NCBI GenBank assembly: GCA_963786495.1
Contig: CAWAZL010000002.1
Span: 124,001 to 188,000 of the forward strand
Length of the DNA: 64,000 bases
Direction of reading: 5' to 3'
Source: JALZKA01 sp963786495
GTDB taxonomy: Bacteria; Actinomycetota; Thermoleophilia; Solirubrobacterales; 70-9
The notes below the pieces were generated by a model. It made no database searches. It was not told the origin of the DNA and saw only the letters and a list, made by a program, of their open reading frames with translations. Numbering within the stretch: the stretch's first letter is position 1; the number at the start of each line of letters is the position of its first letter. Shown here in pieces: positions 26,177 through 33,086 of the stretch. The position numbers were made by a program, and so were the translations under genes.

Positions 26177-26347
26177 CTAGCGCCGGTTGCGGAGCGCCCC
26201 GCGCTTGAAGGCGGCCCTGATCGGGCGCCCGACGCTGTTCTTCGGCGCCTGGAGGCCGAACAGTCGCATCACGGTTGGGGCGATGTCAACCAGCGTCCCC
26301 AAGTCCTGCTCACCACACCAGGGTAAACCGGGCTGGCAAGCCAAGCG
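26177..26347 (-). pseudogene. C-terminal fragment of an alkaline-phosphatase/phosphodiesterase-type hydrolase
   Basis: Reading the minus strand, 56 codons end at TAG 26177 and contain LVDIAPTVMRLFGLQAPKN and GRPI. This pattern ends many type I phosphodiesterase, sulfatase-like and phosphoglycerate-mutase-like hydrolases (DIAPT-x-L-x-LLG). A stop at 26348-26350 cuts the frame upstream, and no N-terminal part is present, because the next 70 bp hold a repeat and then the 3' end of another gene. It looks like a remnant left after a deletion near the repeat. The family call is tentative. Confidence 0.45.
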
Positions 26348-26383
26348 TCACATCCGTGTTAGGGCGTGACACTCCCGCGCGGA

Positions 26384-26409
26384 AGGGTCAGACCCGGGGT
26401 CAGACCCTT
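26384..26409. repeat. GGGTCAGACCC repeat, tandem variant (copy E)
   Basis: AAGGGTCAGACCC is followed directly by GGGGTCAGACCCTT, so two copies of the 11-bp core sit in tandem with no internal spacer. It lies between a hydrolase fragment and the 3' end of the fenitrothion-hydrolase-like gene. It is related to the about 60-bp elements at 28331, 28582, 29278 and 50780. Confidence 0.7.
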
Positions 26410-26419
26410 GTGCGGGGTG

Positions 26420-27820
26420 TTACTGGTTCGCGGCCGAGAGGAGCGCGAGCCCGAGGACGGTGAAGCTCACCATCAGCGCCAGCATCCAGTACTGGGACTG
26501 GGTGGCTCGGCGCAGGTTCTGGTAGACGGCCAGCGCCTTGTCGTGGCCCATTGCCAGCGCCGCGACGTGGCCGACGATCAGCGATCCGACCTGCACGTAC
26601 CAGACGAACTCGGAGCTGATCACCTTGAAGTCGATGGTTCCGCCGGCCGTCCCGAAGTAGTCGGACCCCTGCCCCAGCGGGTCGGAGAGGAGGTAGGTGA
26701 ACTGCGCCTGCTCCTGGAAAACGGCCAAAGAGAAGTAGTGCGCGAACGTGTACGCGAACGCGATGGGGATGAAGCAGAAGGCGAACGTGCGGCCGAGCTC
26801 ACGGGTCGTCATCCCGCTCCCCTCGGTGCCCATCCCCTTGATTCCACCCCAGTAGATGCCGGAGACGACGCCGAAGGAGAGCAACATGAAGACGGTGGCA
26901 GTGAGGCGCCTTGCGAAGACGTCGCCCTCGGCCCCCGCCCCGCCGTTGATCAGCTCGTAGAGCCACTTGATCGGTTCCGAGAGGATGCCTTCGGCAGCGC
27001 CGTCGAACGTCGTGCCCGCGATCAGAAGGAGCACGAGGGCGACCGATCCGGGCACGAGGCCCCAGCCCACCGCGCCGGCGAGCCACGGGCGTCTCCCCAA
27101 CATCCCGTCGCGCACCTCCAAGGGCGCGATCCGCGAGAACATGTTGAAGAGGACGCCGAAGGTCTCGCCGCGCTCGCACCACTTCTCAACGCCGAAGAGC
27201 GCCATGCCCACGAACGTGATCGCGGTGTAGATCAGCGCCGCGGTCGCAACGTCGGCGGGCTTGATGATCACCACCGGCTCGAAGGGCACCGCGAAAGCGA
27301 GCTCGAACCAAAGGAACGCGGCCAGCCCCACTACCGCGGGCCAGCGGCCGAGCTTCTCCGGGTAGGCAAGGGGAGCGGGCGCCGAACGTCCCGCGATCAG
27401 CCCGAAGAGGCCCCCGAACGCCCGGCCGATCGCGCGCCACGGATTGAACGCGCGAAAGACGTCGCCGAAAAGGATGCTCACGATCGGCACGCAAACCCAG
27501 AACGTGACGAAGACGAAGGTGACGCTGAAGTTCGCCCGCTCGTTCTCGGTCCCATAGAGCCCCGACCAGACAACCACCCCCAGGATGAACACGCCGAGTG
27601 CGCCCGCAAGGACGTGCGTGACCGGGTTCACGAGAATCCGTGAGACGCCGCCGAAGGCCCTCCAGCGGTCCTCCTCGAAACGCGGCTTCACCCACGCGAT
27701 CGAGAGGCCGATGAACGACAGGATCAAGACGATCGCCGCGCCCCAGGCGAACCACGTCTCCGGGATGGGCAGGTCTTCCTTGGGAGCCAGCGTCCCGTGC
27801 CCGAGCGGGAGGGCGAGCAT
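26420..27820 (-). CDS. Polytopic membrane protein, fenitrothion-hydrolase-like
   Basis: A 466-residue integral membrane protein with about 11-12 hydrophobic segments. The start (LPIPETWFAWGAAIVLILSF) is very close to actinobacterial proteins annotated as fenitrothion hydrolase after FedA/FedB of Burkholderia; that match is from memory. The true substrate is unknown and the family name should not be read as evidence of pesticide breakdown. Conserved-looking residues include FNPWRAIGRAFGG and VEKWCERGETFGVLFNMFSR. The gene starts 4 bp after the stop of the cupredoxin-like gene, so the two form an operon. Confidence 0.65.
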   Translation of the reverse strand: MLALPLGHGTLAPKEDLPIPETWFAWGAAIVLILSFIGLSIAWVKPRFEEDRWRAFGGVSRILVNPVTHVLAGALGVFILGVVVWSGLYGTENERANFSVTFVFVTFWVCVPIVSILFGDVFRAFNPWRAIGRAFGGLFGLIAGRSAPAPLAYPEKLGRWPAVVGLAAFLWFELAFAVPFEPVVIIKPADVATAALIYTAITFVGMALFGVEKWCERGETFGVLFNMFSRIAPLEVRDGMLGRRPWLAGAVGWGLVPGSVALVLLLIAGTTFDGAAEGILSEPIKWLYELINGGAGAEGDVFARRLTATVFMLLSFGVVSGIYWGGIKGMGTEGSGMTTRELGRTFAFCFIPIAFAYTFAHYFSLAVFQEQAQFTYLLSDPLGQGSDYFGTAGGTIDFKVISSEFVWYVQVGSLIVGHVAALAMGHDKALAVYQNLRRATQSQYWMLALMVSFTVLGLALLSAANQ

Positions 27821-27824
27821 CTGC

Positions 27825-28298
27825 TTACCCGGGAACGACGGAGATCTCGGCCAGAAGGGCGCCTGTGGAGTGCGACTCCAGCTCGATCACGCCCTCGATG
27901 TCGGCGTTCTCAACGACCAGCTCGTTCGTTTTGCCAGGCACGATGTCGAGGTAGACGTCGTACGTGTGGAGGTGAAGCTCGTCGGGAGCGTCGGTTGTGA
28001 CGTCGATCCGGAGCTCGTCGCCGACAGTCACTTCGACCTCGAGAACTCCGCCAACGGGGGCGCCGTCCTTAATCTCGAGCTGCGGGACCTCAGGCTCAGC
28101 CGGCTTCTCAGGCTTCTCCTTCTCCGGCTCTTCCTCGTCGTCGCCGGTGTCCTCCGAAGTGGTCGCCGAGGTCTCCGCGGTTTGCGTCGTCTCGCTCTCC
28201 TGGTCGGCGGTGTCGTCGTTGGCGACGAAGAAGAAGACGATGATCGCGATGACGACGCCGGCGAGCGCAATCAGGGCTGGGATCTTCCGGTTCTCCAT
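27825..28298 (-). CDS. Membrane-anchored cupredoxin-like protein
   Basis: A 157-residue protein with an N-terminal membrane anchor (PALIALAGVVIAIIVFFFV), an acidic/Thr-rich linker of about 50 residues (DDEEEPEKEKPEKPAEPE), and a C-terminal beta-sandwich of about 85 residues (VGDELRIDVTTDAPDELHLH, then IELESHSTGALLAEISV). His residues in LHLHTYD and ESHS are candidate metal ligands, but the Cys of classical blue copper sites is missing, so copper binding is uncertain. Coupled to the fenitrothion-hydrolase-like gene by a 4-bp gap; a repeat element lies just upstream of its start. Confidence 0.65.
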   Translation of the reverse strand: MENRKIPALIALAGVVIAIIVFFFVANDDTADQESETTQTAETSATTSEDTGDDEEEPEKEKPEKPAEPEVPQLEIKDGAPVGGVLEVEVTVGDELRIDVTTDAPDELHLHTYDVYLDIVPGKTNELVVENADIEGVIELESHSTGALLAEISVVPG

Positions 28299-28330
28299 GG
28301 CGGCGAGTCTAGGTAACGGGTTTCTTGTTC

Positions 28331-28390
28331 GGGGTCAGACCCCAACATTTCGGCCTGCCAATACAGCTCGGATCCTTGGGGTCTGACCCC
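28331..28390. repeat. GGGGTCAGACCCC inverted-repeat element, copy A
   Basis: A 60-bp element with perfect 15-bp terminal inverted repeats (GGGGTCAGACCCCAA and TTGGGGTCTGACCCC); each arm is itself nearly palindromic. The core begins AACATTTCGG. It lies in the gap between the cupredoxin-like gene and a 52-residue membrane ORF. Confidence 0.9.
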
Positions 28391-28408
28391 GATCCAGCTA
28401 ATGCCTTC

Positions 28409-28567
28409 TCAACGATCAGGCTGAGAGCGCTCCGGCTCGCCGCTCGTTCCTTCGAGCTGCGACGAGTCAATCGTGTCCTCGGAGAAGACGAACACGAAGA
28501 CGGCGACGATCGCCAGCCCGACCAGGATGCCGAGGACTATCCCGAGTGCGCGATCTCCGCGGCTCAC
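28409..28567 (-). CDS. Small single-pass membrane protein (52 aa)
   Basis: GTG 28567 to TGA 28409 encodes 52 residues: a short basic start (VSRGDRALG), a helix (IVLGILVGLAIVAVFVFVF) and an acidic/Ser-rich outside tail (SEDTIDSSQLEGTSGEPERS). The hydropathy and its fit between two repeat elements support a real gene. No family recognised. Its neighbour is the anchored cupredoxin-like protein, so a role in the same membrane complex is possible but unproven. Confidence 0.6.
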   Translation of the reverse strand: MSRGDRALGIVLGILVGLAIVAVFVFVFSEDTIDSSQLEGTSGEPERSQPDR

Positions 28568-28581
28568 TAGCGACACCCTGT

Positions 28582-28640
28582 GGGGTCAGACCCCAACATT
28601 TCGGACTGGCACGGCAGGTCGAACCTTGGGGTCAGACCCC
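28582..28640. repeat. GGGGTCAGACCCC inverted-repeat element, copy B
   Basis: A 59-bp element: GGGGTCAGACCCCAA at the left, TTGGGGTCAGACCCC at the right, and a core starting AACATTTCGG as in copy A. The right arm carries TCA where copies A and C carry TCT, leaving a single mismatch in the pairing. It lies between the 52-residue ORF and the heme-oxygenase-like gene. Confidence 0.9.
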
Positions 28641-28646
28641 GCGCCG

Positions 28647-29255
28647 TCAGACGCCGTCCAAAAGACGCCAGTTGGCCTCGTACGCGCCCTCGGCGGCGGC
28701 GACCAGGCGGTCGGCGTCCTCGTCGGTGCCGAGCTCGGCGATGAGCTCACGCACCTCGGCAGCGTGCTCGATGTCGCGGCCCTCGTGGACGCGGAAATAG
28801 GCGGTTCCGGAGCCCTCTTCGAAGCCGTAGCGCTCGATCAGGCCGGCACGCTTGGTCTGCGAGATCGCGGGCTGTGAAGCCTCGACCGCGTAGAGGCGCG
28901 AAAGCAACTCGAGGGCGTCGCCCTCGCCCGCCCAGTCCGCGACGCAGTCGGCGGTCTCGGCGGTGGGGGCAGCATCGGTGTCGCCATCCACGGCCTCGAC
29001 GAAGCCGTCCCAGAGGCGCACGTGACCGAGCTCCTCGGCGGCGTGACGCCGCAGCTCGGGGCGCTCGGGAAGCGCGTCGGCGGCAGCAGCGCTCAGCTCG
29101 GCGATCGCCTCGACCGCGTGGCGGTACTGGCCGGAGTAGCGCGAGAGCTCCTCGCGGGTCAGCTCGCCCTCGGACCAGCGCTGGTAGAAGGGGTGTTCGA
29201 GCACGTTCCAGCGGCGGCGGCTCTCTTCGATGCGGTCAAAGACGTTGGCGTTCAC
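28647..29255 (-). CDS. Heme-oxygenase-like (TenA/PqqC/CADD-type) metal oxidase
   Basis: A 202-residue all-helical protein of the heme-oxygenase-like superfamily. Two ligand-like motifs are visible: E74-E75-x2-H78 in AAEELGHVRLWDGF, and H157-x3-D161-x2-H164 in RVHEGRDIEHAAE. Together these fit the heme-oxygenase-like diiron oxidase (HDO) subgroup rather than heme-binding or thiaminase members; Chlamydia CADD and UndA use similarly placed residues (from memory). Likely an O2-activating enzyme on an unknown substrate. It is flanked on both sides by palindromic repeats and diverges from the thioredoxin-like gene. Start ATG 29255 has AAGGAGAGAT upstream. Confidence 0.75.
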   Translation of the reverse strand: MNANVFDRIEESRRRWNVLEHPFYQRWSEGELTREELSRYSGQYRHAVEAIAELSAAAADALPERPELRRHAAEELGHVRLWDGFVEAVDGDTDAAPTAETADCVADWAGEGDALELLSRLYAVEASQPAISQTKRAGLIERYGFEEGSGTAYFRVHEGRDIEHAAEVRELIAELGTDEDADRLVAAAEGAYEANWRLLDGV

Positions 29256-29277
29256 GATCTCTCCTTGTTTTTCGTTC

Positions 29278-29338
29278 GGGGTCAGACCCCAACACTTCGA
29301 AATGCCTCGGACAGATCGGATTCTTGGGGTCTGACCCC
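29278..29338. repeat. GGGGTCAGACCCC inverted-repeat element, copy C
   Basis: A 61-bp element with perfect 15-bp terminal inverted repeats and a core starting AACACTTCG, close to copies A and B; TCGGATTC before the right arm matches TCGGATCC of copy A. It occupies the divergent region between the heme-oxygenase-like gene and the thioredoxin-like gene. Confidence 0.9.
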
Positions 29339-29380
29339 GATCAAATCTCTTGGTGCGGGGGCCTTCAGCATACTCCCGGC

Positions 29381-30205
29381 GTGAGACCCGAACGGGACAA
29401 CATTGCCGCCCCGGAGTTGCCGGGTCGGATCATGTGGCTGAACCGCGAAGAGGCGCCGAAGATGGCGGAGCTCACCGCCGCGGGGCCGGTCCTCGTCCAC
29501 TTCTTCGACCCCACCCAGCTCAACAGCGTGCGCGCACTTCCCTACATCGCCGAGTGGAACCGGCGCTACTCGGAGCTCGGTCTGACCACCGTCGGAATCC
29601 ACTCGCCACGCTTCGCCTTCACGGCGGATGCCGAGGTCGCGACCGACGGGATTGAGCGCCTTGGGATCGAGCACTCAGTCGCGCTCGACCTCGACTACGC
29701 CATCTGGCACGACTACGGCTGCAAGGGCTGGCCGTCGCTCTTTCTCTGGGGCCGGGGCGGCGCGCTGCGCTGGGCCCACAACGGCGAGGGTGAGTACCGC
29801 GCGACCGAGGAGGCGATCCAGGAGGAGTTGCGCATTGCCGACATCTCCACCGGCCTCCCGGCTCCGATGGAGCCCCTGCGCCCGACCGACGCGCCTGACG
29901 CGCTGGTTCCCGTGCCCACCTCCGAGGTACTCCCCGGCGGGTCTCCCTCGGTGCCTTGGAGCCCGGAGCCGGGCGGGTCGCCGATGGTGATCGACTACGC
30001 CGCGGGCGAAGCGTGGGTGGTCGCCGAGGGTGAAGGCACGATCGAGGTCGCGGTCGACGGCGAGCAGGCCGAGGCAATCAGCGTTCCGCCTGGCGGCCTC
30101 GCCAGAGTCGCGGGCTCGGGGCCACACGAGTCGCACCGAGTCGAGCTCGAGGTGTCCGAGGGCGTTCGGATCTGGGCGGTCAGCTTCGCGCCGGGCGTGC
30201 CTTGA
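29381..30205 (+). CDS. Thioredoxin-fold protein with C-terminal DipZ-like beta domain
   Basis: A 274-residue protein. Residues about 15-145 have a thioredoxin-like fold of the TlpA/DipZ type (GPVLVHFFDPTQLNSVRALPY, VGIHSPRFAFTADAEV, then GWPSLFLWGRGGALRW), but the CxxC pair is replaced by DPTQ, so it cannot do dithiol exchange at the usual site. The C-terminal part (about 175-274) is beta-rich like the carbohydrate-binding-like end of DipZ proteins. No signal peptide from GTG 29381. The stop overlaps the TTG start of the GHMP kinase by 4 bp. Confidence 0.75.
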   Translation: MRPERDNIAAPELPGRIMWLNREEAPKMAELTAAGPVLVHFFDPTQLNSVRALPYIAEWNRRYSELGLTTVGIHSPRFAFTADAEVATDGIERLGIEHSVALDLDYAIWHDYGCKGWPSLFLWGRGGALRWAHNGEGEYRATEEAIQEELRIADISTGLPAPMEPLRPTDAPDALVPVPTSEVLPGGSPSVPWSPEPGGSPMVIDYAAGEAWVVAEGEGTIEVAVDGEQAEAISVPPGGLARVAGSGPHESHRVELEVSEGVRIWAVSFAPGVP

Positions 30206-31182
30206 GGTACGCCGTCGGCATCGCGCGCGCGGAGGTGCCTGCCAGGGCAGGGCTCGTGGGCAATCCTTCGGACGCGTTCGGCGGCGCGATCGTTGGCATT
30301 GCGATCGACGAGCTCAGCGCCACCGTGATGGCTGAGCCTTCGATGTCCGTTCAGATCGAGGCTGACGACGAAACGCTCGAGTTCGAAGACTTCGCTGCGT
30401 TGTCGACGGCAGCGGGGCTCCCAACGGAAGGGCCGCTGGCCCTCATGTGGGCGGCGGCGAAGCGCTTCGCCTCCGAGAAGCCGGCTCACGGGAGCTCGAA
30501 GGCCCGCATCAAGCTCGACGACTCGACGATTCCGCCGGGAGTCGGGCTCGCTGGGTCGAGCGCGATCGTCATCGCGACGCTGAGAGCGCTGGGCGATCTT
30601 TTCGGCGACGAGATCGGCAGCCAGGACCTGCCCTCGGTCGCACTGGCGGCTGAGCGCGAGGAGCTCGGGATCACAGCCGGCCTGGGCGACCGGGTCGTTC
30701 AGGTGTACGGGGGTCTGGTCTACCTCGACCTTGCACGCGAGGGCGGGCCGCGTGTAGAGCCGCTTGACGCCTCGCGCCTGCCCGATCTGTTCGTCGCCTG
30801 GCGCCCCGACGCCGCGACCGACTCGGGCCACGTCCACAACGCGATGCGAGAGCGCTTCAAGGCCGGCGACGAAGAGGTCGTGAGCACGATGCGCGAGATC
30901 GCGGGCCTCGCGAGGGCGGCGATGAAGTCACTCCTCACCGGCGACACCGGCGGCCTCGGGATCCTCATGGAGAGAAACCTGGAGCTCCGCCGCTCGATCT
31001 ACGACCTGGACGAGCGGCACACGGAGATGGCGGACGCCGCGCATGAGCTGGGCGCGGCGGTCAACTACACGGGCTCCGGAGGAGCAATCGTCGGCCTCCT
31101 TCGCGACGAAGATCAGCTGGACAAGCTGCGCGAAACCCTGGGCGACTTGGGCTGCCAGCTCGCGGTGCGCCGGAGCGACTAG
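30202..31182 (+). CDS. GHMP-family small-molecule kinase (glucuronokinase/mevalonate-kinase-like)
   Basis: A 326-residue ATP-dependent kinase. Motif 1 is GLVGNPSDAFGG (close to the PGRVNLIGEH-type start, in the glucuronokinase-like variant). The GHMP ATP loop is PPGVGLAGSSAIVIATLRAL, and motif 3 is AVNYTGSGGAIVGLL. Likely a sugar or isoprenoid-alcohol kinase; the exact substrate cannot be set. The IspH gene is nearby but separated, so an isoprenoid link is only suggestive. TTG 30202 overlaps the end of the thioredoxin-fold gene, so the two proteins are probably produced together. Confidence 0.82.
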   Translation: MRYAVGIARAEVPARAGLVGNPSDAFGGAIVGIAIDELSATVMAEPSMSVQIEADDETLEFEDFAALSTAAGLPTEGPLALMWAAAKRFASEKPAHGSSKARIKLDDSTIPPGVGLAGSSAIVIATLRALGDLFGDEIGSQDLPSVALAAEREELGITAGLGDRVVQVYGGLVYLDLAREGGPRVEPLDASRLPDLFVAWRPDAATDSGHVHNAMRERFKAGDEEVVSTMREIAGLARAAMKSLLTGDTGGLGILMERNLELRRSIYDLDERHTEMADAAHELGAAVNYTGSGGAIVGLLRDEDQLDKLRETLGDLGCQLAVRRSD

Positions 31183-31248
31183 CCGCGGATCGAAGTCCGA
31201 CCGAAACTCTCCCCGCAACGCGCAACAAGAGCATTTCGCCCTAAGCGG

Positions 31249-31635
31249 CTAAGCGGACACGCCTGCCGCTGCTAGAGCTTCGGCTCTATTCCGAAAAGTC
31301 TGCTGCCGGACAATTAGGCCATTCTTGATCGTGACGAGAAAGGCGAGTCGATCACCCAAGCCGATCTCGCTCACCCGTCCAGCCCCACCCATTCGTACTA
31401 CGGCGACGACCTTGTCGCCGGCATCAATCACCTCTTCAGGGATGAGCGTGTAGCCGAGCACAGCTGCCTTGTTTTCTTCGTACAGTCGGAGAAATGCCTC
31501 CTTGCCGTGGTGGTTCCCGAGCAGCAATGTCACGAACTCGACGTCCGGGTGGTACAGCGCGAGCGCCGCGTCGAGGTCGCCACGGTTGTATGCGGCCAAT
31601 CCCTCCCGCACGAGCTCGAGGTTCTTTCGCGACAT
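31249..31635 (-). CDS. SnoaL-like (NTF2-fold) protein
   Basis: A 128-residue single-domain NTF2-like protein (LVREGLAAYNRGDLDAALAL, LYHPDVEFVTLL, then KNGLIVRQQTFRNRAEALAAAG). Members range from cyclases to ligand-binding proteins; nothing here fixes a substrate. It stands alone between the GHMP kinase and ispH. Confidence 0.75.
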   Translation of the reverse strand: MSRKNLELVREGLAAYNRGDLDAALALYHPDVEFVTLLLGNHHGKEAFLRLYEENKAAVLGYTLIPEEVIDAGDKVVAVVRMGGAGRVSEIGLGDRLAFLVTIKNGLIVRQQTFRNRAEALAAAGVSA

Positions 31636-31765
31636 CGCTCTCCATTATCCCGAGCCTGGGGATATGTGCTTTCCATACAGAGCACTAGTTCCTTTGCGTG
31701 TGTCAATTCGCTACCGCTGGGCGAAAGCGGATGCACACACGAGCCCCGCCGTGCGCCGGAGCGAG

Positions 31766-32734
31766 CTAGCCGCGGGCGGCCAGCTCGGAGCGGATCTTCT
31801 TCGGCAGCATGAAGCGGACGGACTCGTCGACCGTCTTCAGCTCGGCGATGTCGTCGGTGCCGCGGACGCGGAAGAACTCCACGAGCTCGGAAACGAGCTC
31901 TTCGGGCGCGGACGCACCCGAGGTGATGCCCACGGTCTCGGCACCTTCGAGCCACTCCTCCTGGACCTGGGACGCGTTGTCGATCAGATGCGAGTCGGCG
32001 CCGTGGTCGCGGGCGACCTCCACGAGGCGGTTCGAATTCGAGGAGTTGGTCGAGCCGATGACAAGGACCAGGTCGCACTGGGCGGCGAGCTCCTTGACGG
32101 CAATCTGGCGGTTGGTCGTCGCGTAACAGATGTCCTCGGACTTGGAAGAGACGATCTTCGGGAAGCGCTCGCGTAGGCGGTCGATGATCTCGGCGGTTTC
32201 GTCGACGGAAAGCGTTGTCTGTGTGATGAACGCGACATGCTCGGGGTCGGCAACGTCGACTGAGTCGGCGTCCTCGATCGTCTCGACAAGGGTGATCGCC
32301 TCGGGCGCCTCCCCCATGGTCCCCTCGACTTCCTCGTGGCCCGCGTGGCCGATCATGATGATCGTGTAGCCCTGGTCGGCGAACTTGCGTGCCGAGACGT
32401 GGACCTTCGTGACAAGCGGGCAGGTCGCGTCGATGGTGCGGAGTTGGCGCGCTGCCGCGTTCTCGTGGACGGCCGGCGCAACGCCGTGGGCCGAGAAGAC
32501 GACCAACTCGCCCTCGGGCACCTCCGTCTCCTCCTCGACGAAGATCGCTCCGCGCTCGGAAAGCTGCTCGACCACATGCTTGTTGTGGACGATCTCCTTG
32601 CGCACGTACACGGGCGGACCGTGCATGTCGAGCGCACGCTCGACGGTCTCGACCGCGCGATCGACGCCCGCGCAATAGCCGCGCGGAGCGGCCAGGCGAA
32701 CGCGTTTGGGTGCGTGGAGGGCTGTTTCAGGCAT
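31766..32734 (-). CDS. ispH: IspH, 4-hydroxy-3-methylbut-2-enyl diphosphate reductase
   Basis: The last enzyme of the MEP isoprenoid pathway, making IPP and DMAPP with a [4Fe-4S] cluster. The 322-residue product keeps the three cluster cysteines (APRGYCAGVDRA, IDATCPLVTKVH, EDICYATTNRQ) and the substrate residues GHAGHEEVEGT and GSTNSSNSNRLVE. Dependence on Fe-S assembly links it loosely to the Suf genes in this window. ATG 32734 matches the family start. Intact, and of normal length. Confidence 0.96.
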   Translation of the reverse strand: MPETALHAPKRVRLAAPRGYCAGVDRAVETVERALDMHGPPVYVRKEIVHNKHVVEQLSERGAIFVEEETEVPEGELVVFSAHGVAPAVHENAAARQLRTIDATCPLVTKVHVSARKFADQGYTIIMIGHAGHEEVEGTMGEAPEAITLVETIEDADSVDVADPEHVAFITQTTLSVDETAEIIDRLRERFPKIVSSKSEDICYATTNRQIAVKELAAQCDLVLVIGSTNSSNSNRLVEVARDHGADSHLIDNASQVQEEWLEGAETVGITSGASAPEELVSELVEFFRVRGTDDIAELKTVDESVRFMLPKKIRSELAARG

Positions 32735-32778
32735 GTACTGAGGGTACCTTTACCGAATCGGGCTAGAGTTCTTCGCTC

Positions 32779-33030
32779 ATGGTCCTGGGCGAGCTACTGA
32801 TCAGCCTCATCCCGGCGTTCGCGCTGGTGCTCGCGCTCCTTTTGGGGCGCTACCCCGGCGAGCGCACCATCGCCCGCCTCGCGGCATCGGTCGCGGAACG
32901 CAGCATGCGCCCGCGCGCACCCCGCGCCGTCGCCACCCGTCGCCGCGTCGTCTTCGCGGAGCTCCGAGCCGGCGAGCTTCTCGCCCGCTCCCTGGCCACC
33001 AGGCCTCCCCCTGCGCTGACGGTTTCCTAG
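32779..33030 (+). CDS. Small membrane protein, unknown function (83 aa)
   Basis: An 83-residue product with an N-terminal hydrophobic helix (LLISLIPAFALVLALLLG) and an Arg-rich C-terminal half (about 17 Arg). It directly precedes the copper operon in the same direction. No family recognised; the basic tail suggests a cytoplasmic side near nucleic acid or acidic lipid. A hairpin (GCCCTCG/CGAGGGC, about 33032-33058) separates it from the next gene. Confidence 0.55.
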   Translation: MVLGELLISLIPAFALVLALLLGRYPGERTIARLAASVAERSMRPRAPRAVATRRRVVFAELRAGELLARSLATRPPPALTVS

Positions 33031-33086
33031 CGCCCTCGTCCGTGTAGCGGCCGAGGGCTGCTTCACCACGAGACAAGGAGGCGTAC

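Noticed and set aside
26366..27643. A 425-codon plus-strand open frame
   Set aside because: Antisense to the polytopic membrane gene; its product is charged low-complexity sequence.
28874..29380. Longer N-terminus for the thioredoxin-fold gene
   Set aside because: It would run through a repeat element and the divergent gene; it is Arg/Pro-rich and unlike the family.
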